Assembly (NCBI GenBank): GCA_900321055.1
Contig: ONUQ01000074.1
Span: 1-14,352, forward strand
Direction: 5' to 3'
DNA: 14,352 bases
From: an uncultured Elusimicrobia bacterium
GTDB taxonomy: Bacteria; Elusimicrobiota; Endomicrobiia; Endomicrobiales; Endomicrobiaceae
Position numbers and translations under genes: made by a program. The notes beneath the pieces are model-generated. The model was given only the letters and a program-made list of their open reading frames with translations. It was not told the DNA's origin and searched no databases. This document shows, in pieces, positions 1 through 8,708 of the stretch (position 1 is the stretch's first letter; each line of letters starts with the position of its first letter).

Positions 1-669
1 AATCAAAGCTTTTATTTTATTTTTAAAATCCTTTTTTAATATATTTGCTATATCCGTAGAACATTGAGAATTAAACTCTGTTAATCTAATATAACCTATA
101 TTATTTTCCAATATTTTTGTACTTATGATTTCAATTTTAATTTTTTTTCTTTTTAAAACAAATTCTAATTCTTTTTTAGTAGATGGTCTGTATATGGTTA
201 ATACAACCTTCGTTCCCGGATTTCCTCTCATAAGTTCAATAGATTTATCACTGGAGAGTTCTTTTGTTTCTTTTCCATCTATTTTTATAATTTTATCCCC
301 AGGTAAAATACCGGCTTTATATGCAGGTGTATCTATCATCGGTGCAATTACTATAAGTTCTTTGTTTTTAGTATTCAATCTTAATCCCACACCGCCAAAA
401 GAGCCTTTTAATCCGTTTTTAATACTGTTATATTCTTTTTCTGTCATATATACGGAATAAACATCTAATGATTTAAACATCCCTTTAATGGCACTTATTA
501 CCAAATCTTTATTATTTATCTCTTCAACATATTTAGAATCTATTATTTCTAAAATATCTACCATTTTTCTAAGTTCATCATAAGCAGAATCCGATTTGCA
601 ATAAGTTACACCTACAAATACAAAACAAAACAAAACTATAAAGAAAACTTTTATTTTATTTTTTAACAT
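1..669 (-). CDS. ctpA: CtpA-type S41 carboxy-terminal processing protease, 3' part outside window
   Basis: Periplasmic serine protease of the tail-specific S41 family, which trims exported or cell-wall-associated proteins. I translated 223 codons with no stop before the window edge, so the gene is partial. Residues 1-23 form a signal peptide with a long hydrophobic core. Residues 60-75 carry the family's KGMFKSLDVYSVYM stretch (usual form LDPHSxYM). A PDZ domain spans about 88-172, with GGVGLRL at its start and AGILPGDKIIKIDG in the middle. GYIRLTEF (192-199) begins the protease domain. The catalytic Ser/Lys region lies beyond the edge, so activity cannot be judged. The ATG at 669 has a strong AAGGAG five bases upstream. 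The gene follows an EnvC-like gene by 61 nt, the usual ftsX-envC-ctpA order, which points to cell-wall remodelling at division. The family call is secure; the exact substrate is unknown. Confidence 0.9.
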   Translation of the reverse strand, partial: MLKNKIKVFFIVLFCFVFVGVTYCKSDSAYDELRKMVDILEIIDSKYVEEINNKDLVISAIKGMFKSLDVYSVYMTEKEYNSIKNGLKGSFGGVGLRLNTKNKELIVIAPMIDTPAYKAGILPGDKIIKIDGKETKELSSDKSIELMRGNPGTKVVLTIYRPSTKKELEFVLKRKKIKIEIISTKILENNIGYIRLTEFNSQCSTDIANILKKDFKNKIKALI

Positions 670-674
670 TTTTA

Positions 675-680
675 CTCCTT
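675..680 (-). promoter_or_regulatory. Shine-Dalgarno site of the ctpA-like gene
   Basis: AAGGAG read on the minus strand, five bases before the ATG at 669. It is a near-perfect ribosome binding site that fixes the start codon and allows independent initiation despite the 61-nt gap after the upstream gene. The rest of that gap (681-730) is A/T-rich, with no hairpin or promoter I can support. Confidence 0.75.
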
Positions 681-730
681 ATTTTTTTATTTTCATTATT
701 ATACATTTTTAATATATTTATCTCTACTTT

Positions 731-1867
731 TTACTTTTTCTCTTTCAACCATAACAAAGGATTTTCCGGAACATTATATTGTCTTATTTCAAAATAAAGT
801 ACTGATTTTTCATCATTACCTACGGTTGCTATATTTTGTTTTTTTAGTACTTTTTGATTTTCTTTTACAAATATCGTATCAAGTTGACAATACACACTAT
901 AAAAAATTCCTTTATGATCTATTACTACCATGTGTCCATACTTTCTAAAATCTCCGGCAAAAACAACAACTCCGTTTTCTATTGCTTTTATTTGTGCACC
1001 GTTAGCAGCTTTTATTTTTATTCCATTACTTATGAGATTTGTATTTAGTGTAGGATGTTTATTCTTTCCAAAATTTAAAATTACTTGTCCTTCAACCGGC
1101 CAAGGTAAACTATTTTTTCTGGTATTAGTATTTGAAGCTCTTAAAGACTTTTTTTTGTCTTTCTGTTTACTGGCTTTAATTAGTTTATCAACTAATGCTT
1201 TTAAAGCATTTTCAGAACTTTTTAATTCTTGTATATCCTGTTCTGCTTTTACTCTTTTTCCTGCAGTTGTTTTTAGTAATTCTTGCTTATCGTTTTGTAA
1301 TTGTATATTTTTATTTATTAAAGTTTGCTGTTGCTTTTTTAATTTTTCATATTTCCTTTTTGCTTTTGTATATTTATCTATATCAGACTTAGCGGTAACA
1401 CATTTGTTCTGTGCAATATTATATTCATTAAAACATTCTTCTAATGAAATTTGTCTGATTTTGAGTTCGCCGGGATAATTATTAAGACCGGAAATCATTT
1501 TTCTTTTTATATAATCATAATACTGATTATTAAATTTTTGAGTATATTCCTGTTTTTTAAAATCACAAGCATGATATTTATCTGAAGCTGTTTTTAACTC
1601 TTTTTCGGTTTTTATTAGTTTTGCTTTAATATAAGATAATTCTTTTTCATTGTTTTTAATGGATTTAGCTATTTTACTCAACTCTAGCTTTACTTTTTTT
1701 TCTTCTTTGAGTAATTTAGCTTGTTCAGCCTTTTTATTTGATAAATTTGTATATAATTTATTAAGTTCTTGTTTTCTGTTATTTAAATCAGAGTTAATAT
1801 CGGTAAATGAAACATCTACCAAACAAAACAATAATAGTAAAATAGTGATTAATTTTATTTTAACCAT
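731..1867 (-). CDS. envC: EnvC-like exported coiled-coil protein with degenerate LytM (M23) domain
   Basis: Probable periplasmic activator of cell-wall amidases, acting with FtsX at the septum. The 378-residue protein has a signal peptide (about 1-22), a long Lys/Glu-rich coiled coil (about 24-235) and a C-terminal LytM/M23-type domain (about 253-378, LPWPVEGQVIL to LLWLKEKK). The metal ligands of active M23 enzymes are missing. The HxGxD pair is replaced by S280 and K284, the YxH histidine by Q328, and the HxH pair by V356 and Y358. The ending LYFEIR...NPLLWL closely matches EnvC, whose LytM domain is likewise inactive and works by binding amidases. The start overlaps the ftsX stop by 8 nt, and ctpA follows, so the context agrees. 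The alternative is a generic M23 protein, made unlikely by the lost ligands and the neighbours. Confidence 0.85.
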   Translation of the reverse strand: MVKIKLITILLLLFCLVDVSFTDINSDLNNRKQELNKLYTNLSNKKAEQAKLLKEEKKVKLELSKIAKSIKNNEKELSYIKAKLIKTEKELKTASDKYHACDFKKQEYTQKFNNQYYDYIKRKMISGLNNYPGELKIRQISLEECFNEYNIAQNKCVTAKSDIDKYTKAKRKYEKLKKQQQTLINKNIQLQNDKQELLKTTAGKRVKAEQDIQELKSSENALKALVDKLIKASKQKDKKKSLRASNTNTRKNSLPWPVEGQVILNFGKNKHPTLNTNLISNGIKIKAANGAQIKAIENGVVVFAGDFRKYGHMVVIDHKGIFYSVYCQLDTIFVKENQKVLKKQNIATVGNDEKSVLYFEIRQYNVPENPLLWLKEKK

Positions 1868-2582
1868 TTGATTCTTTTGTTAAAAGGGTAGTCATGAAAC
1901 TAAGAGGGACAATTATATATAAAACTTGCCAATCCAGTATAAATATATGATTTTGATTAAAAAACAAAGCGATAAGACATATTATGGCATAAGCTAACAA
2001 AGATATAACAAGACCAATAAAAAGTTCAATATAAATGTACCTATAAAAACCTTTTAAAATATAAAATATAAATTTAATCATAAAAATCACACATATAGCA
2101 ATAAAACAATAATAAAATATTTTTTTGTAATCGTTTAAAAGTTTTTTATTATCATAAAACTGTTTATATGCTTTTTTATCGTAAATGAAATCTTCAACAA
2201 AATCTTTTTGTAATATTTCACTTTTTAATTGTTCTATTTCTTCTATACTGTTTACTGAAACTTTATTTGCAATTACAAATTTGGGAAAAGTCATAAAATC
2301 ATTTTTGATTACATTTTCCAGTTCCGGTGTTAATTCTAAAAATTTATCTTTAGATTGCAGATCAAAGACATCAATAATTGAAAATTTATTACTAGTCAGT
2401 TGTTGTAAAATTTCATCATTTATTTTTTCTAAATTAGTATTAATAAAAATAGTTGTTTGTAAATCAGATATAGAACTAGCCAAATTTTTTTGTGTATTTA
2501 AATAATATTGAACAACAAATGTACATAAAATATTTAACAGAATTATTAGTAAGTATCTTAATGCTTGTGAAATATTTCTCAT
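1860..2582 (-). CDS. ftsX: FtsX-like cell-division ABC transporter membrane subunit
   Basis: Inner-membrane permease-like protein which, with the ATPase FtsE, normally drives EnvC-type activators at the division site. The 240 residues show the FtsX layout: one N-terminal membrane segment (about 9-29), an extracytoplasmic domain of roughly 120 residues, then three closely spaced segments (about 157-178, 186-207 and 213-233). The stretch FPKFVIANKVSVNSIEEIEQ followed by LKSEILQK resembles the FtsX extracytoplasmic segment that precedes the second membrane helix. It is somewhat shorter than typical FtsX (around 280-300). The start ATG shares ATGA with the glgA stop, and its end overlaps envC by 8 nt, so translation is probably coupled on both sides. 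No ftsE is adjacent; glgA occupies that place. Sequence conservation is weak, so the call rests on topology plus the envC/ctpA neighbours. Confidence 0.75.
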   Translation of the reverse strand: MRNISQALRYLLIILLNILCTFVVQYYLNTQKNLASSISDLQTTIFINTNLEKINDEILQQLTSNKFSIIDVFDLQSKDKFLELTPELENVIKNDFMTFPKFVIANKVSVNSIEEIEQLKSEILQKDFVEDFIYDKKAYKQFYDNKKLLNDYKKIFYYCFIAICVIFMIKFIFYILKGFYRYIYIELFIGLVISLLAYAIICLIALFFNQNHIFILDWQVLYIIVPLSFMTTLLTKESNG

Positions 2583-4063
2583 ATATTTTTATAGTATATA
2601 TTGTCTGTTATTTTTCTATTGATAGCAACATTATACATCTTTTCATATTCTTTAACGGAATTTATCCATGAATATTGACTTAAAAAGGAATTTTGAACTA
2701 CCTTGTTCCACAAAGATTTATTATTGTATATATCATAAGCTCTTAATATACAATCAACAAACTGTTCTCCTTTATATAAATCAAAAACAAAACCATTTCC
2801 TTTATCATTTGATTCGGAAAAATCATGTATTGTATCCGCTAAGCCACCTGTTTTGTTAACAATAGGAACCGTTCCGTAAGACAATGCTATTATTTGACTT
2901 AAACCGCACGGCTCAAATTTTGATGGCATCAAAAAGCCATCTACCCCGGCATATATTTGATGAGATAGTTTTTCATCATAATTAGTATAAACTTTTAATT
3001 TATTGGGATATAAATTCTGTAAATATAATATTGAATCTTTTATATATCTATCCCCTGAACCCAAAACTACTATTTGAATATCAAAATTTGAGAGTTTTCC
3101 AATAGCATCCATTATTAAGTCAAACCCTTTTTGCATATCAAATCTACAAACACAACCTAACATAAATGTTTTTTCATTTTGAATAAAACCGCATTTTTCC
3201 TGTAAATATTTTTTACAAAGTTTCTTATTGTCATAATTGTTTGCTGAAAAATTTGCAACTAAATTCTTATCTGTCATAGGATTCCAGTAAGAATAATCAA
3301 TACCGTTTAATATTCCATATAAATCTTTCTTCCTTACTTGTAAAACTACTTCCATCCCTTTACCGGCAACCCCTTGAATTTCTTTTGCATAAGTAGGACT
3401 AACCGTTGAAATAATATCTGTATAAGCAAGCCCGGCTTTCATATAATTAAAGGTATTATAAAACTCTAATTTATCACTTTTATAATCTTCCCAAGAAAAA
3501 CCCGCCATAGGTAAAGTAGATGCTGCATCAAAACTACCTTGAAAAGCAATGTTATGAATAGTATAAACGGTAGATGTATTCCAAAAAAAACCATCACATA
3601 AATGTGTTGTTTTCAAATATGCAGGAATTAACCCGGTATGCCAATCATGACAGTGAATAATATCCGGTCTAAACATTAATGCTTTTGTTGCTTCTATTGC
3701 TGCTTTTGAAAAGAAAATAAATCTCTCTCTGTTATCCCCATACCCAACTCCTGAATCATCGCCATAAATACCTAATCTGTTAAAATATCTTGAATTATCT
3801 ATAAAATATACGGGAATATTTCCATCTAACATACAAGTTTTTATTCTGAAATTTTCTTGTTCTTTACCGACAAAAACAGATAACTTATAAGGAAGTGCTT
3901 GTAAGTCATATTTTACACCGTCTATTAATCTGTATTTTGGAATTATTATTCTAACATCATGCCCATTTTGTTTTAAGTACTTAGGTAAAGTTCCGATAAC
4001 ATCCGCAAGACCACCTGTTTTAACAAAAGGTACACATTCTGCTGCAACCATTAAAATATTCAT
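2579..4063 (-). CDS. glgA: Glycogen synthase (ADP-glucose, GT5)
   Basis: Cytosolic glycosyltransferase adding glucose from ADP-glucose (possibly UDP-glucose) to the non-reducing ends of glycogen. The 494-residue length fits the family (E. coli 477). The N-terminal GT-B domain has the nucleotide-binding KTGGLADV at 15-22 and HCHDWHTG at 137-144. ILNGIDYSYWNP at 251-262 marks the linker region. The C-terminal domain shows CRFDMQKG (306-313), VLGSGDR (333-339) and the SKFEPCGLSQ motif (381-390) with the conserved glutamate E384, then TGGLADTI (405-412). The start ATG overlaps the galT-like stop by one base (TAATG), with GGAAG just upstream. The gene is therefore likely translated together with the nucleotidyltransferase before it. 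Its end overlaps ftsX by ATGA. No key residue is missing. Confidence 0.96.
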   Translation of the reverse strand: MNILMVAAECVPFVKTGGLADVIGTLPKYLKQNGHDVRIIIPKYRLIDGVKYDLQALPYKLSVFVGKEQENFRIKTCMLDGNIPVYFIDNSRYFNRLGIYGDDSGVGYGDNRERFIFFSKAAIEATKALMFRPDIIHCHDWHTGLIPAYLKTTHLCDGFFWNTSTVYTIHNIAFQGSFDAASTLPMAGFSWEDYKSDKLEFYNTFNYMKAGLAYTDIISTVSPTYAKEIQGVAGKGMEVVLQVRKKDLYGILNGIDYSYWNPMTDKNLVANFSANNYDNKKLCKKYLQEKCGFIQNEKTFMLGCVCRFDMQKGFDLIMDAIGKLSNFDIQIVVLGSGDRYIKDSILYLQNLYPNKLKVYTNYDEKLSHQIYAGVDGFLMPSKFEPCGLSQIIALSYGTVPIVNKTGGLADTIHDFSESNDKGNGFVFDLYKGEQFVDCILRAYDIYNNKSLWNKVVQNSFLSQYSWINSVKEYEKMYNVAINRKITDNIYYKNI

Positions 4064-5055
4064 TATTCTGCTTCCTTTAAAAATTTTGCTGCTTCTTCAG
4101 GAATTACCGGATTTACATATAGCCCAGATCCGAATTCAAACCCGCTGAACTTTGTTATTTTAGGAATAACTTCTATATACCAATGATAATGAGGAATTCT
4201 ATCTTGTTTTAAAGGATAAGAATGTAACACTAAATTGTAAGGAACATTTTTTCCTAAAGCTTTCCTCAATCTCCTAAATACACTTGTTATCATTTCAGCC
4301 AGCTCTTCTATTTTATGTTTATCTCTTAAATTTCTAAAATCTTCAAGATGCTCTTTTGGTAAAATTCTCGTTTCAAAGGGATACCTTGAAGCAAAAGGAA
4401 CCAAAGAAATAAAGGAATTTGTTTCCATAACTACTCGTGTTCCAAATGCAATTTCCTGATCTATAATATCGCAAAATAAACATCTTTCCTTAAAATCATA
4501 GTATTTTTTTGATATTGTCATTTCTTCTTTTACAGATCTGGGTATAATTGGCAAGGCAACCAATTGAAAATGAGGATGTGTTATAGTAGAACCTGCATTT
4601 TTACCATGATTTTTAAATACTAAAATATACTCCAATCTTAAATCATTTTTTAAATCGTTTATTCTATCTTGAACTGCCAAAATATTTAAAATAAAGTCTT
4701 CAGGTTTAAGATTTTGTTCTTGATGTTCTTGAGATTCTATTAATATTTCATGAGCTCCAACACCTGTCATTCTATCATAAAGACCTTCTGCTTTTCTTGA
4801 AATATTTCCTTCTATAGTGAGGATAGGTTTGTTATTAGGAATAACTTTCACTCTCCAATTTTTATTATATTTGTCTATTTTATTTCCGTTTTTATCATAG
4901 CATACTATAGGAGAAGGAATTAATTTTTCATTTCCAACACAAAACGGACACATAGGTATTTCATCAACTGTATCATCTAATTCAAATTGAAAATCCCTGG
5001 TGTCATTTATTATTACACTTCTTGAAGATATTGGATCTTTTCTTAATTCTATCAT
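4063..5055 (-). CDS. galT: GalT-type nucleotidyltransferase (galactose-1-phosphate uridylyltransferase family)
   Basis: HIT-superfamily enzyme that moves a nucleotide between a UDP/ADP-sugar and a sugar-1-phosphate through a nucleotidyl-histidine intermediate. The 330 residues include CPFC at 36-39 and CLFC at 192-195, probable metal-binding cysteine pairs. The active-site segment THPHFQLVALP (159-169) has H160, the likely nucleophile H162 and Q164, matching the HPHxQ motif. HYHW (289-292) supplies the C-terminal metal histidines. AGGAG lies nine bases before the ATG, inside the end of the upstream gene. The direct TAATG overlap with glgA suggests a link to glycogen metabolism. Members of this broad family include galactose uridylyltransferases and ADP-glucose phosphorylases. 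No galE or galK is visible here, so galactose specificity is assumed from the family name, not shown. Confidence 0.88.
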   Translation of the reverse strand: MIELRKDPISSRSVIINDTRDFQFELDDTVDEIPMCPFCVGNEKLIPSPIVCYDKNGNKIDKYNKNWRVKVIPNNKPILTIEGNISRKAEGLYDRMTGVGAHEILIESQEHQEQNLKPEDFILNILAVQDRINDLKNDLRLEYILVFKNHGKNAGSTITHPHFQLVALPIIPRSVKEEMTISKKYYDFKERCLFCDIIDQEIAFGTRVVMETNSFISLVPFASRYPFETRILPKEHLEDFRNLRDKHKIEELAEMITSVFRRLRKALGKNVPYNLVLHSYPLKQDRIPHYHWYIEVIPKITKFSGFEFGSGLYVNPVIPEEAAKFLKEAE

Positions 5056-5060
5056 TATAC

Positions 5061-7214
5061 CTATCTCCTAATTTTTTTCAAAAACCTATTAACTTCATTT
5101 TTATTAGGTTCATATTGTAATGCTTTTTTCATAGCTGATATAGCTTGCTGTTTATTTCCTTTAGAAAAATATTTTAACCCTTCTTCATAATATTTTTGAG
5201 AAATAACAGTTTTTAATTGTTCTAATTTTGATTTAGCTTTTTCGTTTGAAGAATCGTATTTTGATGATGATTTATATTTTTCATAAGCTTGCTCCAGTTG
5301 TTCTTTCATTTCCAATTTTTCACCTTCTTCATAAAGCTGTTTAGAAATTTCTCTTACAGACATACTTATATAATCATTTATTTGTTTATTGTAATCATAA
5401 ATTTTATTTTTATTAGCCATAATTTTTAATTTGGCAAAAGTTTCAAAAGCAGATACATAATCTTTATTGGCAAGATGTTCAAGACCTTTATTATAAATAT
5501 CTTTCATTTCTTTCTTAATTTGTTTGTTGCTATTATTTTTTCCTTTTAAAGATGATTTACTATTTTTTAACAAAGCATTGTTGGCTTTATCTATTTGAAA
5601 GTTACATTTGCTTATATAATCTTGTACATCAGTCCTGCTAGGATCCGCTAAAGATACGGCATTAAAAAAAGACAATGCTTTTTCATAATTACCTTCATTG
5701 AATTCAGCTACACCTTGTTTAAAAATATTATTTGTTTGAAGAGAATTTACTTTTTCAATTTTTTTGTTTACAAATTCTAAATATTGTAATGCCCCTGCAT
5801 TGGTAGGATCTATTTCCAATATCTTATTAAACTCATCTTTTGCATAAACAAAATCACCTTTATCATAATAATTTACTGCTTTTATCCAATATTTTGTTAT
5901 TTCCTTTTGATGTTTTTTTCTATTATTATACACTCTTTGCTCTTCAATTTTTTTACTTACATTCAATATTCCTTCTTTTGCAATAGAATTTTTACTATCT
6001 AACAGAAGTGCTTTTGAATAATATTTTCTTGCTTTTATCAGATTGTTTTTTAATAAAGCTTTATCAGCTGTTGCAATATATTTTTCTACCTTTTCCGAAA
6101 AATTTATATCTGTTTGCTCTACAATTTTTGATAATAATTTTAGATATTGTTTTGTAATAGGTTCATTTGGATAAACGGCTAAAATATCTTCAAACTGTTT
6201 TCTTGCGGCAATATAGTTTTTATTATCATAATTATCTTTTGCTTGTCTTAAATAATACCCAAGATAATGCTCATAAGCTTTACCGACATTGTCAACTTTT
6301 CCAAATGCTATTCCCAAGGAAAAAATATGTTGATCTTCAGAACTATTAAGAATATCAGAAAAAGAATATGCAATATTTACCTTATCAAAATTAAGAGAAA
6401 AACCTGCCGTTATTCCTTTATTAAAATTGTCTCTATAATCTCTCCATCCTATTCTTAATGAGAAAGGGTAAAAAGGTGTTGTTTCTAAACCGCAAGCATA
6501 ACCTAACTCTGTTGCTTGAAACCGTTTAACCATATCAGCCATTAAGGATACTTTATATATACTTGAAATCAAATATCTGGTAGAAGCTGTAAAAATCTGT
6601 GTTTGCATTTTTTGGTGTTCCGTAAGAAAGTCAAAATCTAAATTATTTCCAAAATTTTTAAAAGCTATAGCTCCCATTAAATTGTTATCAATAAAATCCA
6701 ATGAATACAGAAATCCAAAATCTGCACTATATAACATTGCAGATTTATCTTCATTATTAGTAGTGTTTGCAGATACTTTATAAACTTTCACTGTTGCACC
6801 GATAGCACCTTTTTCCATGGGTATAGGATATTTTTTTGTTATAGGATAAACATAATTTAATGCAGCCATAATAAAATTTTTATAGGGATTATTTTCTTTA
6901 TTATAATCCATACCTGAAACAACCATAGAAAAATTTCCATATTTTTCCGTAGGTAGCACAATTCCTACATTTGCACCATAATTTCTCTTATAATAAGACA
7001 TATAAGAAAACTGTAGCTCTTTTGAAATATTTTTATAATTTGAGGCCGGATTTGTAAAAAAGCCAAAAACGGACGGAGACAGTGACAATATACTACCTCC
7101 TAATGCCTGTGAGTAAGGATCCGGATTTAAAACATACAACATACTATCTGAAGCAAAAATCGTAGTAGTAAGACATATTGAAAAACATAAAACTGTAAAT
7201 TTTTTTAGATTCAT
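5061..7214 (-). CDS. PorV/UPF0164-like outer-membrane barrel fused to TPR repeats
   Basis: Probable outer-membrane protein with a large periplasmic scaffold. The 717 residues start with a signal peptide (about 1-21, cleavage near IFAS). Residues about 22-305 read as a beta-barrel of the PorV/UPF0164 type. The typical entry is DPYSQALGG (32-40) and FFTNPAS (52-58) after the plug-like start. Many alternating strands follow, and it closes at HIFSLGIAFG. From about 315 on come some seven TPR-like helical pairs, at about 320-353, 378-409, 440-472, 496-526, 574-600, 626-658 and 672-705, rich in Lys. A weak AAAGGA lies about 17 bases before the ATG; the signal peptide still makes 7214 the best start. 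It follows the PP2C gene by 51 nt and precedes galT by 5 nt, and ends with TAG. The cargo or partner is unknown. Confidence 0.78.
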   Translation of the reverse strand: MNLKKFTVLCFSICLTTTIFASDSMLYVLNPDPYSQALGGSILSLSPSVFGFFTNPASNYKNISKELQFSYMSYYKRNYGANVGIVLPTEKYGNFSMVVSGMDYNKENNPYKNFIMAALNYVYPITKKYPIPMEKGAIGATVKVYKVSANTTNNEDKSAMLYSADFGFLYSLDFIDNNLMGAIAFKNFGNNLDFDFLTEHQKMQTQIFTASTRYLISSIYKVSLMADMVKRFQATELGYACGLETTPFYPFSLRIGWRDYRDNFNKGITAGFSLNFDKVNIAYSFSDILNSSEDQHIFSLGIAFGKVDNVGKAYEHYLGYYLRQAKDNYDNKNYIAARKQFEDILAVYPNEPITKQYLKLLSKIVEQTDINFSEKVEKYIATADKALLKNNLIKARKYYSKALLLDSKNSIAKEGILNVSKKIEEQRVYNNRKKHQKEITKYWIKAVNYYDKGDFVYAKDEFNKILEIDPTNAGALQYLEFVNKKIEKVNSLQTNNIFKQGVAEFNEGNYEKALSFFNAVSLADPSRTDVQDYISKCNFQIDKANNALLKNSKSSLKGKNNSNKQIKKEMKDIYNKGLEHLANKDYVSAFETFAKLKIMANKNKIYDYNKQINDYISMSVREISKQLYEEGEKLEMKEQLEQAYEKYKSSSKYDSSNEKAKSKLEQLKTVISQKYYEEGLKYFSKGNKQQAISAMKKALQYEPNKNEVNRFLKKIRR

Positions 7215-7265
7215 TTTATTAAACTATATATCCTTTTCTATAATTATATAAAAGTTTTTTTATTT

Positions 7266-8708
7266 TTACGACCTAATATCACTGAAATCTTTTTCCGGTA
7301 CCATAATTATAAACAAATCAGACAACTTGTTTGAATCTTCAAAAGATACAAACATTGTGTCAACTAATTCAAATTTGTTATTTAATATTTTATAATTCGG
7401 ATAGGATAAAAGCATCAAGTAATTACCTTTTGGTAATTTTATATCTAACGGTTCATAACCGGATACTCCCATAAATTTATTCTTGTCGTTTAAAGATAAA
7501 GATATTGATACATTAGACATGGGAATAAGGTTTTGATTATCAGTTAAACAGTCTTGCAAAATTTGCATCTTAGCATCTTTGTCTTCCGTATTTATTATTT
7601 CGTCTATTTTATCTTGCGGTAAAGTTCTAATGTCAAGTTTTATTCCGCAAACATCACCTGTCATTTCAGAAATGCTTTTTTGTTCAACAACATTAAGTTT
7701 TGTATAAATAAAAATTCCGCAAATACAAAACAACACCAATAGTACCGCAAGGAATAAAGGATTTTTTAATATATTTTTCTTTCTTGCCAATTTAGGAACA
7801 GGGACAGAAAAAATATTTTTAAATTTATAAATTATAGAGTCTTCTTTATAAGAAGAATTTTTGTCTTCAGTTTCTGCGACAATTACTTCTTTTTGTACAA
7901 GATCAGCGGAATTAAGACTATTATTTTCTGAATTATCTTCCTGAATACAACATATAGATATAACTGTCGTATTATCTCTTCCCCCGGCATTGTTTGCCGC
8001 TAAAATAAGATTGTTTGTTATTTCCACAGGATTGGGTTTATATAAATTTACAATATCATTTATGGTTGCATCTGCAAGTTCTCCATTTAAACCGTCTGAA
8101 CATAAAATGTACATATCCCCATCTTTTACTATATCTGATTTATAATCAACTCTTACGGTTGCAGTTATTCCTAATGCTCTTGTTATCATACTTTGAAACT
8201 CTGCAGTTTTTACATCTTCTCTGGATATCTTATGACTATCAATCAACTCTTCTATTTTAGAATGATCTTTGGTTATTTGTTTTATCATTCCGTTTCTAAT
8301 TCTATAAACTCTACTATCACCAACATTATATATATGAACTAACTTTGTCTGTTTATCAAACCATACTCCGGTGAAAGTCGTTCCCATACTAATCAATTTT
8401 GGATATTTTTGTGTAAGATTGTACAAGTACCTGTTAGCTATTTTTATAAGTGCTATAGGCTTTATAATACTTTCATCATAAGAACTAAATTCTTCTCCTA
8501 TTATAGAAAGGCAATCTGCTTTTGTAATTTTATCATACAAAGAAAGAACCACATCAGAAGTACATTTGCTTGCAAAATCACCAGCTACACCGCCACCCAT
8601 ACCATCACAAACAAAAAAGAAGTCATCTTTTAATCTCATACCAAAAAAATCTTGGTTTTCTGTCCTTACTAAACCTGTTGTTGTTTTAGCATTACTTAAT
8701 ATTATCAT
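7266..8708 (-). CDS. Membrane-anchored PP2C-type Ser/Thr phosphatase with extracytoplasmic PEGA-like tail
   Basis: Removes phosphate from Ser/Thr residues, most likely reversing the kinase encoded earlier in the same block. The 480 residues begin with a complete PP2C domain (about 1-252): ENQD (17-20), DGMGGG (35-40), MGTT (108-111), NVGDSR (128-133), CSDGL (203-207) and GRDN (243-246). All the metal-binding aspartates are present. An acidic linker (255-295) leads to a single membrane segment (about 316-336), placing residues 337-480 outside the cytoplasm. That tail ends in a PEGA-like unit (about 415-446, with IKLPKGNYLMLLSYPNYK). The start ATG shares ATGA with the stop of the FHA gene, implying translational coupling. 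Architecture parallels other bacterial phosphatases with an external sensor domain. The phosphatase call is secure; the tail assignment is tentative. Confidence 0.92.
   Translation of the reverse strand: MIILSNAKTTTGLVRTENQDFFGMRLKDDFFFVCDGMGGGVAGDFASKCTSDVVLSLYDKITKADCLSIIGEEFSSYDESIIKPIALIKIANRYLYNLTQKYPKLISMGTTFTGVWFDKQTKLVHIYNVGDSRVYRIRNGMIKQITKDHSKIEELIDSHKISREDVKTAEFQSMITRALGITATVRVDYKSDIVKDGDMYILCSDGLNGELADATINDIVNLYKPNPVEITNNLILAANNAGGRDNTTVISICCIQEDNSENNSLNSADLVQKEVIVAETEDKNSSYKEDSIIYKFKNIFSVPVPKLARKKNILKNPLFLAVLLVLFCICGIFIYTKLNVVEQKSISEMTGDVCGIKLDIRTLPQDKIDEIINTEDKDAKMQILQDCLTDNQNLIPMSNVSISLSLNDKNKFMGVSGYEPLDIKLPKGNYLMLLSYPNYKILNNKFELVDTMFVSFEDSNKLSDLFIIMVPEKDFSDIRS

Noticed and set aside
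598..669. CtpA-like protein as a lipoprotein because of Cys at residue 24
   Set aside because: The residues before it (VTYC) do not form a lipobox; a normal signal peptide fits better.
930..1478. Plus-strand open frame of 182 codons
   Set aside because: It lies wholly antisense to the EnvC-like gene, has low-complexity Phe/Cys/Leu-rich content typical of A/T-rich shadows, and no ribosome site.
5061..7214. PorV-like barrel as evidence of a type IX secretion system
   Set aside because: No other type IX component and no type IX cargo signal is visible here; related barrels are found outside that system.
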